This document shows, piece by piece, positions 1 to 7,863 of a stretch of 17,340 nucleotides of DNA. This DNA comes from Paracoccaceae bacterium. GTDB lineage: Bacteria; Pseudomonadota; Alphaproteobacteria; Rhodobacterales; Rhodobacteraceae. Position 1 is the first letter of the stretch, and every line of letters begins with the position of its first letter. The DNA is taken from NCBI GenBank assembly GCA_024742655.1, contig JANSYB010000002.1, positions 1 through 17,340 on the forward strand. Direction: 5' to 3'. The position numbers and the translations under genes are program-made. The notes under the pieces are model-generated. The model was not told where the DNA came from. It ran no database searches and was given only the letters and a program-made list of their open reading frames with translations.

Positions 1-1
1 T

Positions 2-172
2 CTGGCCCCGCATGTCTTTGTCGACGCCGATGAAATCCTGAGCGAGGCGCGCCAGATCAGGGCAGACAGGCCCGTGATCGGTTGTCGCTGCAAGGGCGCG
101 CAGATCTCAGGCGTGAACGAGATCGTCGACATGCTCGCACGAGAGTTGCTGTTTGACGGGGTTAAGTCGTGA
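2..172 (+). CDS. UreG-like GTPase (urease accessory), C-terminal fragment
   Basis: An open frame enters from the left edge and ends at the TGA at 170-172, giving 56 residues that begin LAPHVFVDADEIL. The pattern LAPxV near the start, then a RADRP stretch, then GVNEIVDML, resembles the C-terminal end of UreG, where NKxDLAP is followed by RGDRP and a GL-x-x-I/V helix. UreG is a SIMIBI-class GTPase that delivers nickel to urease together with UreD, UreF and UreH-type partners. The Walker A and other GTPase motifs would lie outside the window, so a related metallochaperone GTPase such as HypB is not excluded. The stop overlaps the GTG start of the next gene (GTGA), which fits translational coupling with the UreD-like gene. 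Assignment rests on a short tail plus this neighbour. Confidence 0.6.
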   Translation: MAPHVFVDADEILSEARQIRADRPVIGCRCKGAQISGVNEIVDMLARELLFDGVKS

Positions 173-999
173 ACGCCCTTGGTGGCATAAGCCTCGGCGC
201 GCGTCCGGTTTCGGCCGCGCTTCACTTCCGCGCTCTTGGGGGCCGGACATATCTTGCGCGCCAGTTCACGCCACATCCGTTCCACATCACGCGGCCCTTT
301 TATCATCCGGGTGATCCGGCGGGTATGGCCACGCTCTACCTGCAATCGTCGTCGGGCGGGGTCTATTCGGGCGACGATCTGTCGCTCGATATCCGCGTCG
401 AGGCGGAAGCGCAGGTTCATGTCACCACGCAGGCCTCGACCATCGTGCATGACGCGCGTGGACGAACGGGCGTGACGCAGACCGTATCGCTGAACGTGGC
501 CGAGGGCGCGCGGCTGGATTACCTGCCCGATCCTGCGATCCTGATGACCGGTTCGAAGCTTTGCAACCGCGTGACGGCAACGCTTGGCCGGCAGGCGCGC
601 GTGATCCTCGGGGATGCGCAGCTGTGCCATGATCCCGAGGGCCGCGCCCGGCCGTTTTCATGGATTGAAAACGAGATAGAACTCATCGGCCCCGGGGGAA
701 CGGACCTGCTGGATCGCTTTGAGCTGTCGGGCACGGAGTGGCCGGCGCGCACGGGCGGGTTCGCCTGTTCGGGGATGATGATCGTCGCGGGCTATGCGGA
801 TGCGGGCGCCGCGATGCAACGTGCGGCGGACAACGTCCCGGGCATCTATGCGGGTCTTTCCGTCTTCAGCGACCGCAATATTGCCCTCATTCGTTTCCTC
901 GCCCCGGACGGGGCCGCGCTGTCCAAGGTGATGACGGCCACATGGCATGCGGCCGCAACTGCGCTTGACGGCCATCCGCCGGCGGAGCGCCGAAAATGA
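169..999 (+). CDS. ureD: UreD/UreH-like urease accessory protein
   Basis: The product has 276 residues, the usual length for UreD. The diagnostic segment runs from about residue 60 to 95: SSSGGVYSGDDLSLDIRV followed by VHVTTQASTIVHDA, equivalent to the GG-x-x-x-GD and TTQ motifs of UreD. A later TGSKL and a central beta-rich segment also fit. UreD is a cytoplasmic scaffold and metal-tunnel protein that binds apo-urease and receives metal from UreG. The GTG start at 169 overlaps the previous stop and agrees with the family's N-terminus; no strong Shine-Dalgarno is visible, so expression probably depends on coupling. No urease alpha, beta or gamma gene is seen in the window. The order UreG-UreD-amidase differs from ordinary ureDABCEFG operons, so its client may not be urease. 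Confidence 0.85.
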   Translation: MNALGGISLGARPVSAALHFRALGGRTYLARQFTPHPFHITRPFYHPGDPAGMATLYLQSSSGGVYSGDDLSLDIRVEAEAQVHVTTQASTIVHDARGRTGVTQTVSLNVAEGARLDYLPDPAILMTGSKLCNRVTATLGRQARVILGDAQLCHDPEGRARPFSWIENEIELIGPGGTDLLDRFELSGTEWPARTGGFACSGMMIVAGYADAGAAMQRAADNVPGIYAGLSVFSDRNIALIRFLAPDGAALSKVMTATWHAAATALDGHPPAERRK

Positions 1000-1050
1000 C
1001 CCCAACGCTCATCCCCACTCCCATTCCTGCAATCAGAAGGACAACACCCC

Positions 1051-2094
1051 ATGCATCACGGTGATATCGCAAGCAGCCACGACTCGGTCGGAGTCGCGGT
1101 CGTGAACTACAAGATGCCCCGGCTTCATACCAAGGCCGAGGTGATCGAGAACTGCCACAAGATCGCGGACATGCTCAAGGGCATGAAACGCGGTCTTCCG
1201 GGCATGGATCTGGTGATCTTCCCTGAATATTCGTCACACGGCGTCATGTATGACGAAACGGAAATGTACGAAACCGCCTCGTCCATCCCCGGTGAGGAGA
1301 CGGCCATTTTTGCCGAGGCCTGCATCGCGGCGGATGTCTGGGGCGTGTTCTCCCTGACCGGCGAGCGGCACGAGGAGCACCCGAACAAGGCCCCCTACAA
1401 CACCCTCATCCTGATGAACAACAAGGGTGAGATCGTTCAGAAATACCGCAAGATCATGCCCTGGGTGCCGATCGAGGGCTGGTATCCCGGCAATTGTACC
1501 TATGTCAGCGAAGGCCCCAAGGGCCTGAAGATGTCGCTGATCATCTGCGACGATGGCAATTACCCCGAGATCTGGCGCGACTGCGCGATGAAGGGCGCCG
1601 AACTGATCATCCGTTGCCAGGGCTATATGTACCCCGCCAAGGAGCAGCAGATCACCATGGCCAAGGCGATGGCATGGGCCAACAACACCTATGTCGCCGT
1701 GGCAAATGCCACCGGCTTCGACGGCGTCTTCAGCTTCTTCGGTCACTCCACCATCTGCGGCTTTGACGGTCGCACGCTGGGCGAGTGCGGCACCGAGGAA
1801 ATGGGGATCCAATTCGCGCCCCTGTCCGTCTCGGCGATCCGCGAGGCGCGTCGCACGATGCAGTCCAACAACCATCTCTTCAAGCTGGTGCACCGTGGCT
1901 ACACAGGCATGATCAACTCGGGCGACGGGGACAAGGGCACCGCGGAGCTGCCTTATGATTTCTATCGCAAATGGGCCGAAGACCCCGAAGGGACGCGCGA
2001 GATGGTCGAGGCCATGACGCGCTCCACCGTGGGTACGGACGAATGCCCGATGGACGGCATCCCGAACGAGAAAACCAAGGAAACGCATCGCTAG
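1051..2094 (+). CDS. amiE: Aliphatic amidase (acylamide amidohydrolase, nitrilase superfamily)
   Basis: The 347-residue product matches the Pseudomonas aliphatic amidase AmiE nearly end to end, starting with [20 protein letters not shown] and having almost the same length. It hydrolyses short amides such as acetamide, propionamide or formamide to the acid plus ammonia in the cytoplasm. The catalytic set expected from AmiE is present: Glu59 in FPEYS, Lys134 in KYRK, Glu142 in PIEGW and the nucleophile Cys166 in [10 protein letters not shown]. The ATG at 1051 has AGAAGGA at about 1036 as ribosome site. It lies 51 bases after ureD with no hairpin between, so co-transcription is likely; a strong terminator follows it. 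A formamidase (AmiF) role is possible, since the two subfamilies share this core and differ mainly in substrate pocket. Nitrilase-type amidases need no metal, so the neighbouring metallochaperones are unlikely to serve it. Confidence 0.93.
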   Translation: MHHGDIASSHDSVGVAVVNYKMPRLHTKAEVIENCHKIADMLKGMKRGLPGMDLVIFPEYSSHGVMYDETEMYETASSIPGEETAIFAEACIAADVWGVFSLTGERHEEHPNKAPYNTLILMNNKGEIVQKYRKIMPWVPIEGWYPGNCTYVSEGPKGLKMSLIICDDGNYPEIWRDCAMKGAELIIRCQGYMYPAKEQQITMAKAMAWANNTYVAVANATGFDGVFSFFGHSTICGFDGRTLGECGTEEMGIQFAPLSVSAIREARRTMQSNNHLFKLVHRGYTGMINSGDGDKGTAELPYDFYRKWAEDPEGTREMVEAMTRSTVGTDECPMDGIPNEKTKETHR

Positions 2095-2103
2095 GCGACA
2101 ATC

Positions 2104-2135
2104 GGGCCGGCGGAATGTCCGCTGGCCCCCTTTTT
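2104..2135 (+). terminator. Intrinsic terminator after amiE
   Basis: An 11-bp stem pairs 2104-2114 (GGGCCGGCGGA) with 2118-2128 (TCCGCTGGCCC), with one G-T wobble at 2109/2123 and a three-base loop (which may open to five). It is followed by CC and five T (2131-2135). This is a canonical rho-independent terminator. It ends only 11 bases before the next start codon, so the downstream AAA+ gene must be read by read-through or from a promoter inside amiE. Confidence 0.85.
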
Positions 2136-2146
2136 ATGGAAACCGC

Positions 2147-2944
2147 ATGTCACTCGAAACGTACCGCCTGACCGAAGAGCCCCGGTACCACCCAAGCGCT
2201 GACGAGGTCGCCCTTTACGAGGCGGCCTATCAGATGCGCTTGCCGGTGATGCTCAAGGGGCCGACCGGGTGCGGCAAGACCCGTTTCGTTGAGCATATGG
2301 CATGGAAACTGGGCAAGCCGCTGGTCACGGTGGTCTGCCACGAAGACATGACGGCCTCCGATTTCGTGGGCCGGTATCTGCTGGGCCCCGAGGGCACGTA
2401 TTGGCAGGACGGCCCGTTGACCAGGGCGGTTCGCCATGGCGGGATCTGTTACCTCGACGAGATCGTCGAGGCGCGTCAGGACACCACCGTGATCATTCAC
2501 GCGCTGACCGATGACCGCCGTATACTGCCCCTGGAAAAGAAGGGTGAGCTGGTCCGGGCGCATCCCGATTTCCAGTTGGTGATTTCCTACAACCCCGGCT
2601 ACCAGAGCGTGCTGAAGGATCTCAAGGAATCCACCAAGCAACGCTTTTGCGCTCTCGATTTCGATTATCCGGCGGCCCCGATCGAGGCGGGTATCGTCGC
2701 CTCGGAATCCGGGCTCAATCAGCAGGATGCCGAGCGGCTGACCCGGATCGCCGGCAAAAGCCGCAACCTGCGCGGCAAGGGCCTGGATGAAGGTGCGTCC
2801 ACACGGATGCTTATTCACGCAGGCCGCCTCATGGTTGCGGGACTTCCGATCGCGGATGCCTGTCAATTCGCGCTGATCACCCCCATCACGGACGACCCCG
2901 AGATGCGCTCAACCCTGTCGGCGGCTGTTGATGCTTGTATCTGA
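2147..2944 (+). CDS. MoxR-type AAA+ ATPase, CbbQ/NirQ/NorQ family
   Basis: The 265-residue product has the compact length of CbbQ/NorQ proteins. Walker A is GPTGCGKT at residues 38-45, Walker B is ICYLDE at 100-105, sensor-1 Asn is near 149 (ISYNPG), and a likely arginine finger is Arg166 in TKQRF. These proteins form hexamers that, with a VWA partner, remodel a client enzyme: CbbQO activates Rubisco, and NorQD is needed for the non-haem iron of nitric oxide reductase. No Rubisco or NOR gene is in the window, so the client here is unknown; the dimethylformamidase-like enzyme is a candidate. The ATG at 2147 has only a weak GGAA upstream. The gene ends inside the start of its VWA partner, the normal arrangement for this pair. 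Confidence 0.9.
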   Translation: MSLETYRLTEEPRYHPSADEVALYEAAYQMRLPVMLKGPTGCGKTRFVEHMAWKLGKPLVTVVCHEDMTASDFVGRYLLGPEGTYWQDGPLTRAVRHGGICYLDEIVEARQDTTVIIHALTDDRRILPLEKKGELVRAHPDFQLVISYNPGYQSVLKDLKESTKQRFCALDFDYPAAPIEAGIVASESGLNQQDAERLTRIAGKSRNLRGKGLDEGASTRMLIHAGRLMVAGLPIADACQFALITPITDDPEMRSTLSAAVDACI

Positions 2945-5174
2945 TGGGATAAAAGCCGCGGCGCTGTCGCCGGCCCTGCGCAAGGCCTTCACCGGCCCGG
3001 ATCGGGACGCGTATCTGCGCGCCCATGATCGTCTGCGCGGCGCGGGATACGGTGCAGGTATCGCGCGGGCTTTTGCATCCGCGGCACCGCGTGTGGCCGA
3101 ACATGCCGGGGCCAAGGAGGCCATTGCCCTCGCAGGCGACGCCTCGCGGATTGCGATCAAGGCACGGCCACGCGTAGCAGCGGACTATCTCGACCTCTGC
3201 CCCGGTATCGCCATGAAGGTGTGTGGCGCGGACGATTTTCGTCAGTGGCGCGGCATGATCGTCTCTGTTCTGGAGGGCAGCCCCAAGGCCCTGGGGGCCT
3301 TGCTGGCACGCAGTGAAATGCTGCTGGAGCGTCTGGGTCTTGAGGCGCTGTGTACGTGGACGCAGACCGGGCTTCGCGTGGGCGGGCAGGACAGCGATCA
3401 GGCACTGCGCTTTTTCCAGCTTGAGACGCCCGAGGCACAGCGCCTGTTGGAGCGCTACGCGGGGGAGGCGAATTTCCCCAGTCTCGAGACTGGGCTGAAA
3501 TCGTTTCACACCGCCCTTTGGCGCCACGAACCGGTCCTGCGTGAAGCGATCCGGGATGGATCCAACCACCGCGTGCGCAGGACGGGGTTTTCGAATGGTA
3601 TCATACGGATGCCTTCGGCGTTTCCCGGCTTCAAGGGTCAGGAGCAGCGGCTTTACCGTGCCTCGCTTGCGCATGTGGGCGCGCATGCCGCCTATGGCGG
3701 GCCGCGCTTTCCCTTGGGCCAGCTCAAACCCCTGCAGGTTGCCGTGATTTCCCTGATCGAAGATGCGCGGGTCGAAACCCTGGCCTTGTGCGACATGCCG
3801 GGCCTCATCCGCTTGTGGTTGCCCTTTCATACCGCGGCGCCTGATGGGCTTGCGACGGCGCCGAACCTTTTTGCCGCTCTTGCGCGCGCCTTGATCGACC
3901 CGGCGTTTCAACCGGCCCATGGCTGGGTGCGCAAGGGCGTTGCGATGTTCGACTGTGCATCCGACCGTCTGTGTGATCCGGCGATATCGCGGGAAATCGG
4001 CAATGTCCTGGGCAATGATCTGGGCCAGACGCGGGTTCAGTTCGATGCCCTGAGCTATGTCGTTCAGCCGGCTTATCGCGACGACAACCTGGGCCTTTGG
4101 GACCTGCCGGATGACCCGGAAATACCGCCCGCGTCGGATGAGATCGAAGCCGACCTGCAAGACTTGCGCCAATGCGAACCGGGCGACCGGTCGCCGGACC
4201 GCAAGCAAGAACGGAGCACGCCCGACACACCGGGCCTGCCGGACGCCGTAAAGATCGTTGAAGCGCAGACCGAGGGCGGGCGAAAAGTCTTCAGCCTGCC
4301 TGAATACGATCATCACGCGGGGGTAGAGCGCGATGACTGGGTCACCGTGAATGCCTATGACCCGATCCCCGGTGCGCCCGGATTCTGGGATGCGCTGCAA
4401 CAGCGTCATGGGACCACGATATCGCGCATCAAGACGGTGATCGCCAAAAGCGAGACGGGCAAAAGACGCAGGTTGAAGCAGCAGGCCGAGGGCGAGACCC
4501 TTGATCTTGATGCGGCGATTGATGCAGCCGTAGCGGTCAGATCGGCGCGACAACCGGACCCTCGGGTTTACGCCTGCATCATGCCGCCGGCGCGTTCGAT
4601 CGCGGTGCATCTTCTTCTGGATATATCGCAATCGACGGCGGACCCGGCCGGCCCGGGCATCAGCATTCTCGACATGGAGCGTGACGCCGCGGCGATCCTT
4701 GCCGGCACGATGTCTCAGCTGGGTGATGATCTTGCCATCACGGCATTCAGTTCCGCGGGACGGCAGGATCTCCGTGTGACCCCGGTCAAGGCATTTGGCG
4801 CCCCTTTGGATGAGACAACGGGCCGGGCGCTGTCCGGGCTGCGGTCTGGATTTTCCACCCGCATCGGGGCGGCTCTGCGCTTCGCATCCCGCGGCATGGA
4901 CGATGTATCGCGCTATAGAAAACTCGTCCTTCTGGTCACGGATGGCGAACCGTCTGATATCGACGTGGCGGATCCTGAATACCTGGTCGCGGACGCCCGG
5001 CGCGCGGTTCAGCACATGCGCAGCCAGGGGATCGATGCGGTTTGTGTGGCCCTTGGTCCGGAGGCGGGTCAGCGCCAGTCCGAGATCTTCGGGCGCAAGT
5101 CCTGCGTCCAGATCACCGATATCTCAACTCTGCCGAACACGCTTCCGGCGTTTTATCTGCGGATGACACGATGA
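2931..5174 (+). CDS. VWA-domain protein of CbbO/NorD family
   Basis: The product is about 747 residues, in the usual range of CbbO/NorD. The C-terminal third is a von Willebrand A domain with the metal-ion-dependent adhesion site: DISQS at residues 564-568, Thr643 in FSTRIGAAL and Asp671 in VTDGEPSD. The N-terminal two thirds are helical and typical of the family. An acidic, charged linker (about residues 395-430) precedes the C-terminal part. In CbbQO and NorQD the VWA protein is the adaptor linking the AAA+ ring to the client. Start choice: a TTG at 2928 is followed directly by an ATG at 2931, both inside the end of the AAA+ gene; I prefer the ATG. The stop at 5172-5174 is followed by a 390-base gene-free stretch. 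Confidence 0.88.
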   Translation: MLVSDGIKAAALSPALRKAFTGPDRDAYLRAHDRLRGAGYGAGIARAFASAAPRVAEHAGAKEAIALAGDASRIAIKARPRVAADYLDLCPGIAMKVCGADDFRQWRGMIVSVLEGSPKALGALLARSEMLLERLGLEALCTWTQTGLRVGGQDSDQALRFFQLETPEAQRLLERYAGEANFPSLETGLKSFHTALWRHEPVLREAIRDGSNHRVRRTGFSNGIIRMPSAFPGFKGQEQRLYRASLAHVGAHAAYGGPRFPLGQLKPLQVAVISLIEDARVETLALCDMPGLIRLWLPFHTAAPDGLATAPNLFAALARALIDPAFQPAHGWVRKGVAMFDCASDRLCDPAISREIGNVLGNDLGQTRVQFDALSYVVQPAYRDDNLGLWDLPDDPEIPPASDEIEADLQDLRQCEPGDRSPDRKQERSTPDTPGLPDAVKIVEAQTEGGRKVFSLPEYDHHAGVERDDWVTVNAYDPIPGAPGFWDALQQRHGTTISRIKTVIAKSETGKRRRLKQQAEGETLDLDAAIDAAVAVRSARQPDPRVYACIMPPARSIAVHLLLDISQSTADPAGPGISILDMERDAAAILAGTMSQLGDDLAITAFSSAGRQDLRVTPVKAFGAPLDETTGRALSGLRSGFSTRIGAALRFASRGMDDVSRYRKLVLLVTDGEPSDIDVADPEYLVADARRAVQHMRSQGIDAVCVALGPEAGQRQSEIFGRKSCVQITDISTLPNTLPAFYLRMTR

Positions 5175-5564
5175 CCCGGGAGATCTTTTTTCCAGCCCTG
5201 AGCGCGCCTTCGAAAACCTGCTTTTCGTCAGGGCTTTCAGGCCGCCCAAAGCGTGATTTCCGGGCTCTGAAACGCAGCCCGGCGACATCACAAGAGAATC
5301 ACCCGATCAACAACAAGGAGGCCCGGTATTTCGCGCTAATGTTCAGCCCGATGTAGTTCAAACAACGCCTTAAAATTAGTCGATTTTTCATGATTGAAGG
5401 CAGCCCCCCGGGGCAAGGAATCCTTTGTCTAAAAATTCACCAATAGGAAACAATTATTCCTTTTATTACTTGACGATGTGGTTGGCCCGTTGCCAGACTT
5501 CCTTAAATCCACGGCGGAAAACCAAACCGGCGAAAACCTGAAAATCCAACGAGAGGAAGAAAAG
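5175..5564. promoter_or_regulatory. 390-base intergenic region, probable promoter of the ABC transporter operon
   Basis: No convincing gene lies here. The first part is GC-rich and contains a hairpin, CCGGGCT at 5260-5266 with AGCCCGG at 5276-5282, without a T run. From about 5355 to 5475 the sequence is clearly AT-rich compared with its surroundings, as expected of a promoter region. Two small dyads occur: AAGGA-A-TCCTT at 5415-5425 and AGGAA-N7-TTCCT at 5445-5461, with centres about 33 bases apart. I could not pick a convincing -35/-10 or sigma-54 pair. This is the largest gap in the cluster and the natural place for transport-operon control, but that is inferred from position and composition. 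Confidence 0.45.
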
Positions 5565-6869
5565 ATGAAATTCAGCAGACGGAAATTTCTGAAGACTTCG
5601 GCAATGGCCGGTGCGCTTGCGGCACCGGGTATCTGGGTTCCCCAATCGCGTGGCGCCTGGGGGGCGACACTGACCGAAGGCGAGCCGATCAAGGTCGGCG
5701 TGCTGTTCTCGCTGACGGGCGGCCTGGCCGTGCCGGAAGAGGATTCCACACTCGTGATGCAATACGCCATTGACGAGATCAACGCGGCCGGCGGCATCGC
5801 GGGGTCCCCGATCGAGCCTGTCATCATCGATGCCAAGTCGGATTTCAGCGTCTACTCCGAAAAGGCGCGCGAACTTATCCTGCGCGACAAGGTCATTTCG
5901 ATCTTCGGCTGTTATACTTCGGCCAGCCGCAAGGCGATCCTTCCCATCGTGATGCAGCGCGACAACCTGCTGTTCTACCCGACCTGCTATGAGGGCGCGG
6001 AATGCACGCAGAACACCGTTTGCACGGGCCCGCTGGCCAACCAGCACTCCAAGGATCTGATCCCCTACATGGTCGAGAATTTCGGCAAGAAGGTCTTTTT
6101 CGTCGGCTCCAACTACGTTTGGCCGAAAGAGTCGAACAAGAATGCCAAGATCTGGCTGGAAAACGCGGGCGGCGAATTGCTGGGCGAGGAATACATCCCG
6201 CTGGGGGATTCCGAATTCGGCCCTGTCCTGAACAAGATCCGCGAAGCGCAGCCCGATTTCATCTTCTCCACCGTGGTGGGTGCGTCCGATATCGCCTTCC
6301 ACCGCCAGTTCAAGCAGGCCGGGTTCGATGCGGAAAAGATGCCGATCGCCTCGCTGACCACAGGCGAGATTGAAACCAAGGCGATGGGCGCGGAATACGG
6401 AGCAGGGCATTTCCTGTCGGCGCCGTATTTCATGGCGCTGGAAAATCCGACGAACGAGAAATTCGTCGAAGGCTTCCTGTCCAGCCCCTACGGCAAGAAC
6501 GGCGTCACCCATTACAACATGGCCGAGACCTACAATTCGGCATACGTTTTCAAGGCAGCCATGGAAAAGGCGATCGCGGAACACGGCTTCGATGAAGTCA
6601 CGCCGGCGCGCGTGCGCGATGCCTGCGCCGGTGTGAAGCTGGGTGCGGATATTTCGCCGGAAGGCGAAACCTGGGTCGATGAAGACAACTTCAACACGTG
6701 GCTGGTTCCCAAGATCGGCATTTGCCAGTCCGACGGCAGCTTCAAGATCGTCAAGCAGGCGGATGCGCATGTCGCACCTGACCCGTACTCAATCTATCCC
6801 GATGCCGGCACCTGCAAGGCCAACGGTCTGGTTGCACCCGACGGCACGGTTCGGACCGACGTCATCTGA
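5565..6869 (+). CDS. ABC transporter substrate-binding protein, UrtA/FmdD type (urea or short amides)
   Basis: The 434-residue product is a type-I periplasmic binding protein of the urea/amide branch (UrtA, FmdD, AmiC relatives). It begins MKFSRRKFLKTSAMAG, a clear twin-arginine motif (SRRKFLK) followed by a hydrophobic stretch, so it is probably exported folded by the Tat system, with cleavage near residue 33. The mature part starts EPIKVGVLFSLTGG and contains the family motifs LLFYPTCYEG, VGSNYVWP and ASDIAFHRQFKQAG. It should capture urea or a short amide in the periplasm and hand it to the permeases downstream. The ATG at 5565 has GAGAGGAAGAAA upstream and gives the complete signal peptide; an upstream in-frame GTG at 5478 would place 29 residues before the signal and is rejected. 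Exact ligand cannot be told from sequence. Confidence 0.9.
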   Translation: MKFSRRKFLKTSAMAGALAAPGIWVPQSRGAWGATLTEGEPIKVGVLFSLTGGLAVPEEDSTLVMQYAIDEINAAGGIAGSPIEPVIIDAKSDFSVYSEKARELILRDKVISIFGCYTSASRKAILPIVMQRDNLLFYPTCYEGAECTQNTVCTGPLANQHSKDLIPYMVENFGKKVFFVGSNYVWPKESNKNAKIWLENAGGELLGEEYIPLGDSEFGPVLNKIREAQPDFIFSTVVGASDIAFHRQFKQAGFDAEKMPIASLTTGEIETKAMGAEYGAGHFLSAPYFMALENPTNEKFVEGFLSSPYGKNGVTHYNMAETYNSAYVFKAAMEKAIAEHGFDEVTPARVRDACAGVKLGADISPEGETWVDEDNFNTWLVPKIGICQSDGSFKIVKQADAHVAPDPYSIYPDAGTCKANGLVAPDGTVRTDVI

Positions 6870-6880
6870 TACCCAAAGGT

Positions 6881-6903
6881 GGTGGCGGGGCCATCCCGCC
6901 ACC
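6881..6903 (+). repeat. Intercistronic hairpin between binding protein and permease genes
   Basis: A perfect 9-bp stem pairs GGTGGCGGG (6881-6889) with CCCGCCACC (6895-6903) around a five-base loop. There is no T run after it, so it is not a standard terminator. Hairpins in this position commonly protect the upstream binding-protein message or reduce read-through, which gives more binding protein than permease. That role is inferred. Confidence 0.7.
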
Positions 6904-6946
6904 ATGCCTGACAAGCCGAAATTCACGTCAATTCAGGGAGCACGGG

Positions 6947-7828
6947 ATGGATATCTCGTCTATCGCTTTCGCCAATTCGCTCATTCTCGGGCTGAGCATC
7001 GCCGGCATCTTCTTTGTCGCGGCGCTTGGCCTGACGATCATCTACGGCACTGCCGGGGTGATCAATATGGCGCATGGTGAATTCATCATGTTGGGCGCCT
7101 ACACGGTCTATGCGCTGCAAACCTTTGCGGGCATTCCCTATTTCCTGTGCATCCCGGTGGCCTTTGTCGTGGTGGGCGCGATCGGTTTCGCCATAGAAAA
7201 ATCGCTGATACGATATCTGTACGATCGCCCCCTCGACACGCTCCTTGCGACCTGGGGCGTATCCCTCGTTCTTATTCAGGGAACGCGGCTGATCTTCGGC
7301 AGCGACCCCAAATATGTCGAGATCCCCCAGTTTCTTTCGTCCAATCTCGAAGTGGGCGGGCTCAGCCTCGGGGTGTTCCGGATCTTCATCATCTTCATGG
7401 CGCTGGTTCTGGCGGCCGGTGTCTGGTTCATCTTCTACAAGACCGATTTCGGCATCAAGATCCGTGCCGTAACGCAAAACCGCGAGATCGCCGCCTCCTT
7501 CGGCATCAATTCGGGACAGGTCTATTCGTTTACCTTCGCGCTGGGGGCCGGACTTGCCGGTGTGGCCGGTGCGCTGTTCGGGGCATTGAACATCGTTCTT
7601 CCGACGATGGGCATGGGATACGTCGTCGAGGCCTTCCTGACGGTCGTGACCGGCGGCGGGGCCCTGCTGGGAAGCGCCATTGCAAGCCTCGCGATCGGTG
7701 AGCTGCAATCGATCTTCGCGCTGATCACCAACAGCACCTTCGCCAAGTTCCTGATCTTTGTGCTGATCGTCGTTTTCCTGAGGTTCCGCCCGCAAGGACT
7801 GATCTCGGCAAGCGGCAAGCGCCGGTAA
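6947..7828 (+). CDS. ABC transporter permease, UrtB/FmdE (LivH) type
   Basis: The 293-residue product is a LivH-family inner-membrane permease with about eight hydrophobic segments. The N-terminal hallmark ALGLTIIYGTAGVINMAHGEF (about residues 26-46) is strongly conserved in urea/branched-chain permeases, and the ATPase-contact loop IRAVTQNREIAASFGIN lies around residues 173-189. It pairs with the following LivM-type permease to form the channel. The ATG at 6947 has AGGGAG six bases upstream. It sits after the intercistronic hairpin and 35 bases before the second permease, so it belongs to the same operon. The UrtB assignment is supported by the UrtD-type ATPase further on; FmdE from formamide clusters is an equivalent name. 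Confidence 0.92.
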   Translation: MDISSIAFANSLILGLSIAGIFFVAALGLTIIYGTAGVINMAHGEFIMLGAYTVYALQTFAGIPYFLCIPVAFVVVGAIGFAIEKSLIRYLYDRPLDTLLATWGVSLVLIQGTRLIFGSDPKYVEIPQFLSSNLEVGGLSLGVFRIFIIFMALVLAAGVWFIFYKTDFGIKIRAVTQNREIAASFGINSGQVYSFTFALGAGLAGVAGALFGALNIVLPTMGMGYVVEAFLTVVTGGGALLGSAIASLAIGELQSIFALITNSTFAKFLIFVLIVVFLRFRPQGLISASGKRR

Positions 7829-7863
7829 GTGAAATCAAGATACTTTGACAGGCACCAAAGAAA

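Noticed and set aside
2886..5015. A 709-codon open frame on the minus strand opposite the VWA gene.
   Set aside because: It is the antisense shadow of a GC-rich gene with intact VWA motifs; its translation is Arg/Gln/Gly-rich and shows no family pattern.
5171..5356. A 61-codon frame starting in an ATGA overlap with the VWA gene stop.
   Set aside because: The overlap is suggestive, but the product resembles nothing, has no patterned hydrophobicity and the frame contains a strong hairpin at 5260-5282. I treat it as chance.
5470..5500. TTGACG and TTGGCC-N-TTGCCA as a possible sigma-70 or sigma-54 promoter upstream of the binding-protein gene.
   Set aside because: No acceptable -10 lies 16-18 bases after TTGACG, and the GG-to-GC distance is 6 rather than the 10 required for sigma-54.
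5478..5564. A 29-residue N-terminal extension of the binding protein from GTG 5478.
   Set aside because: It would place the Tat signal peptide internally; the ATG at 5565 has a good ribosome site and begins the signal properly.
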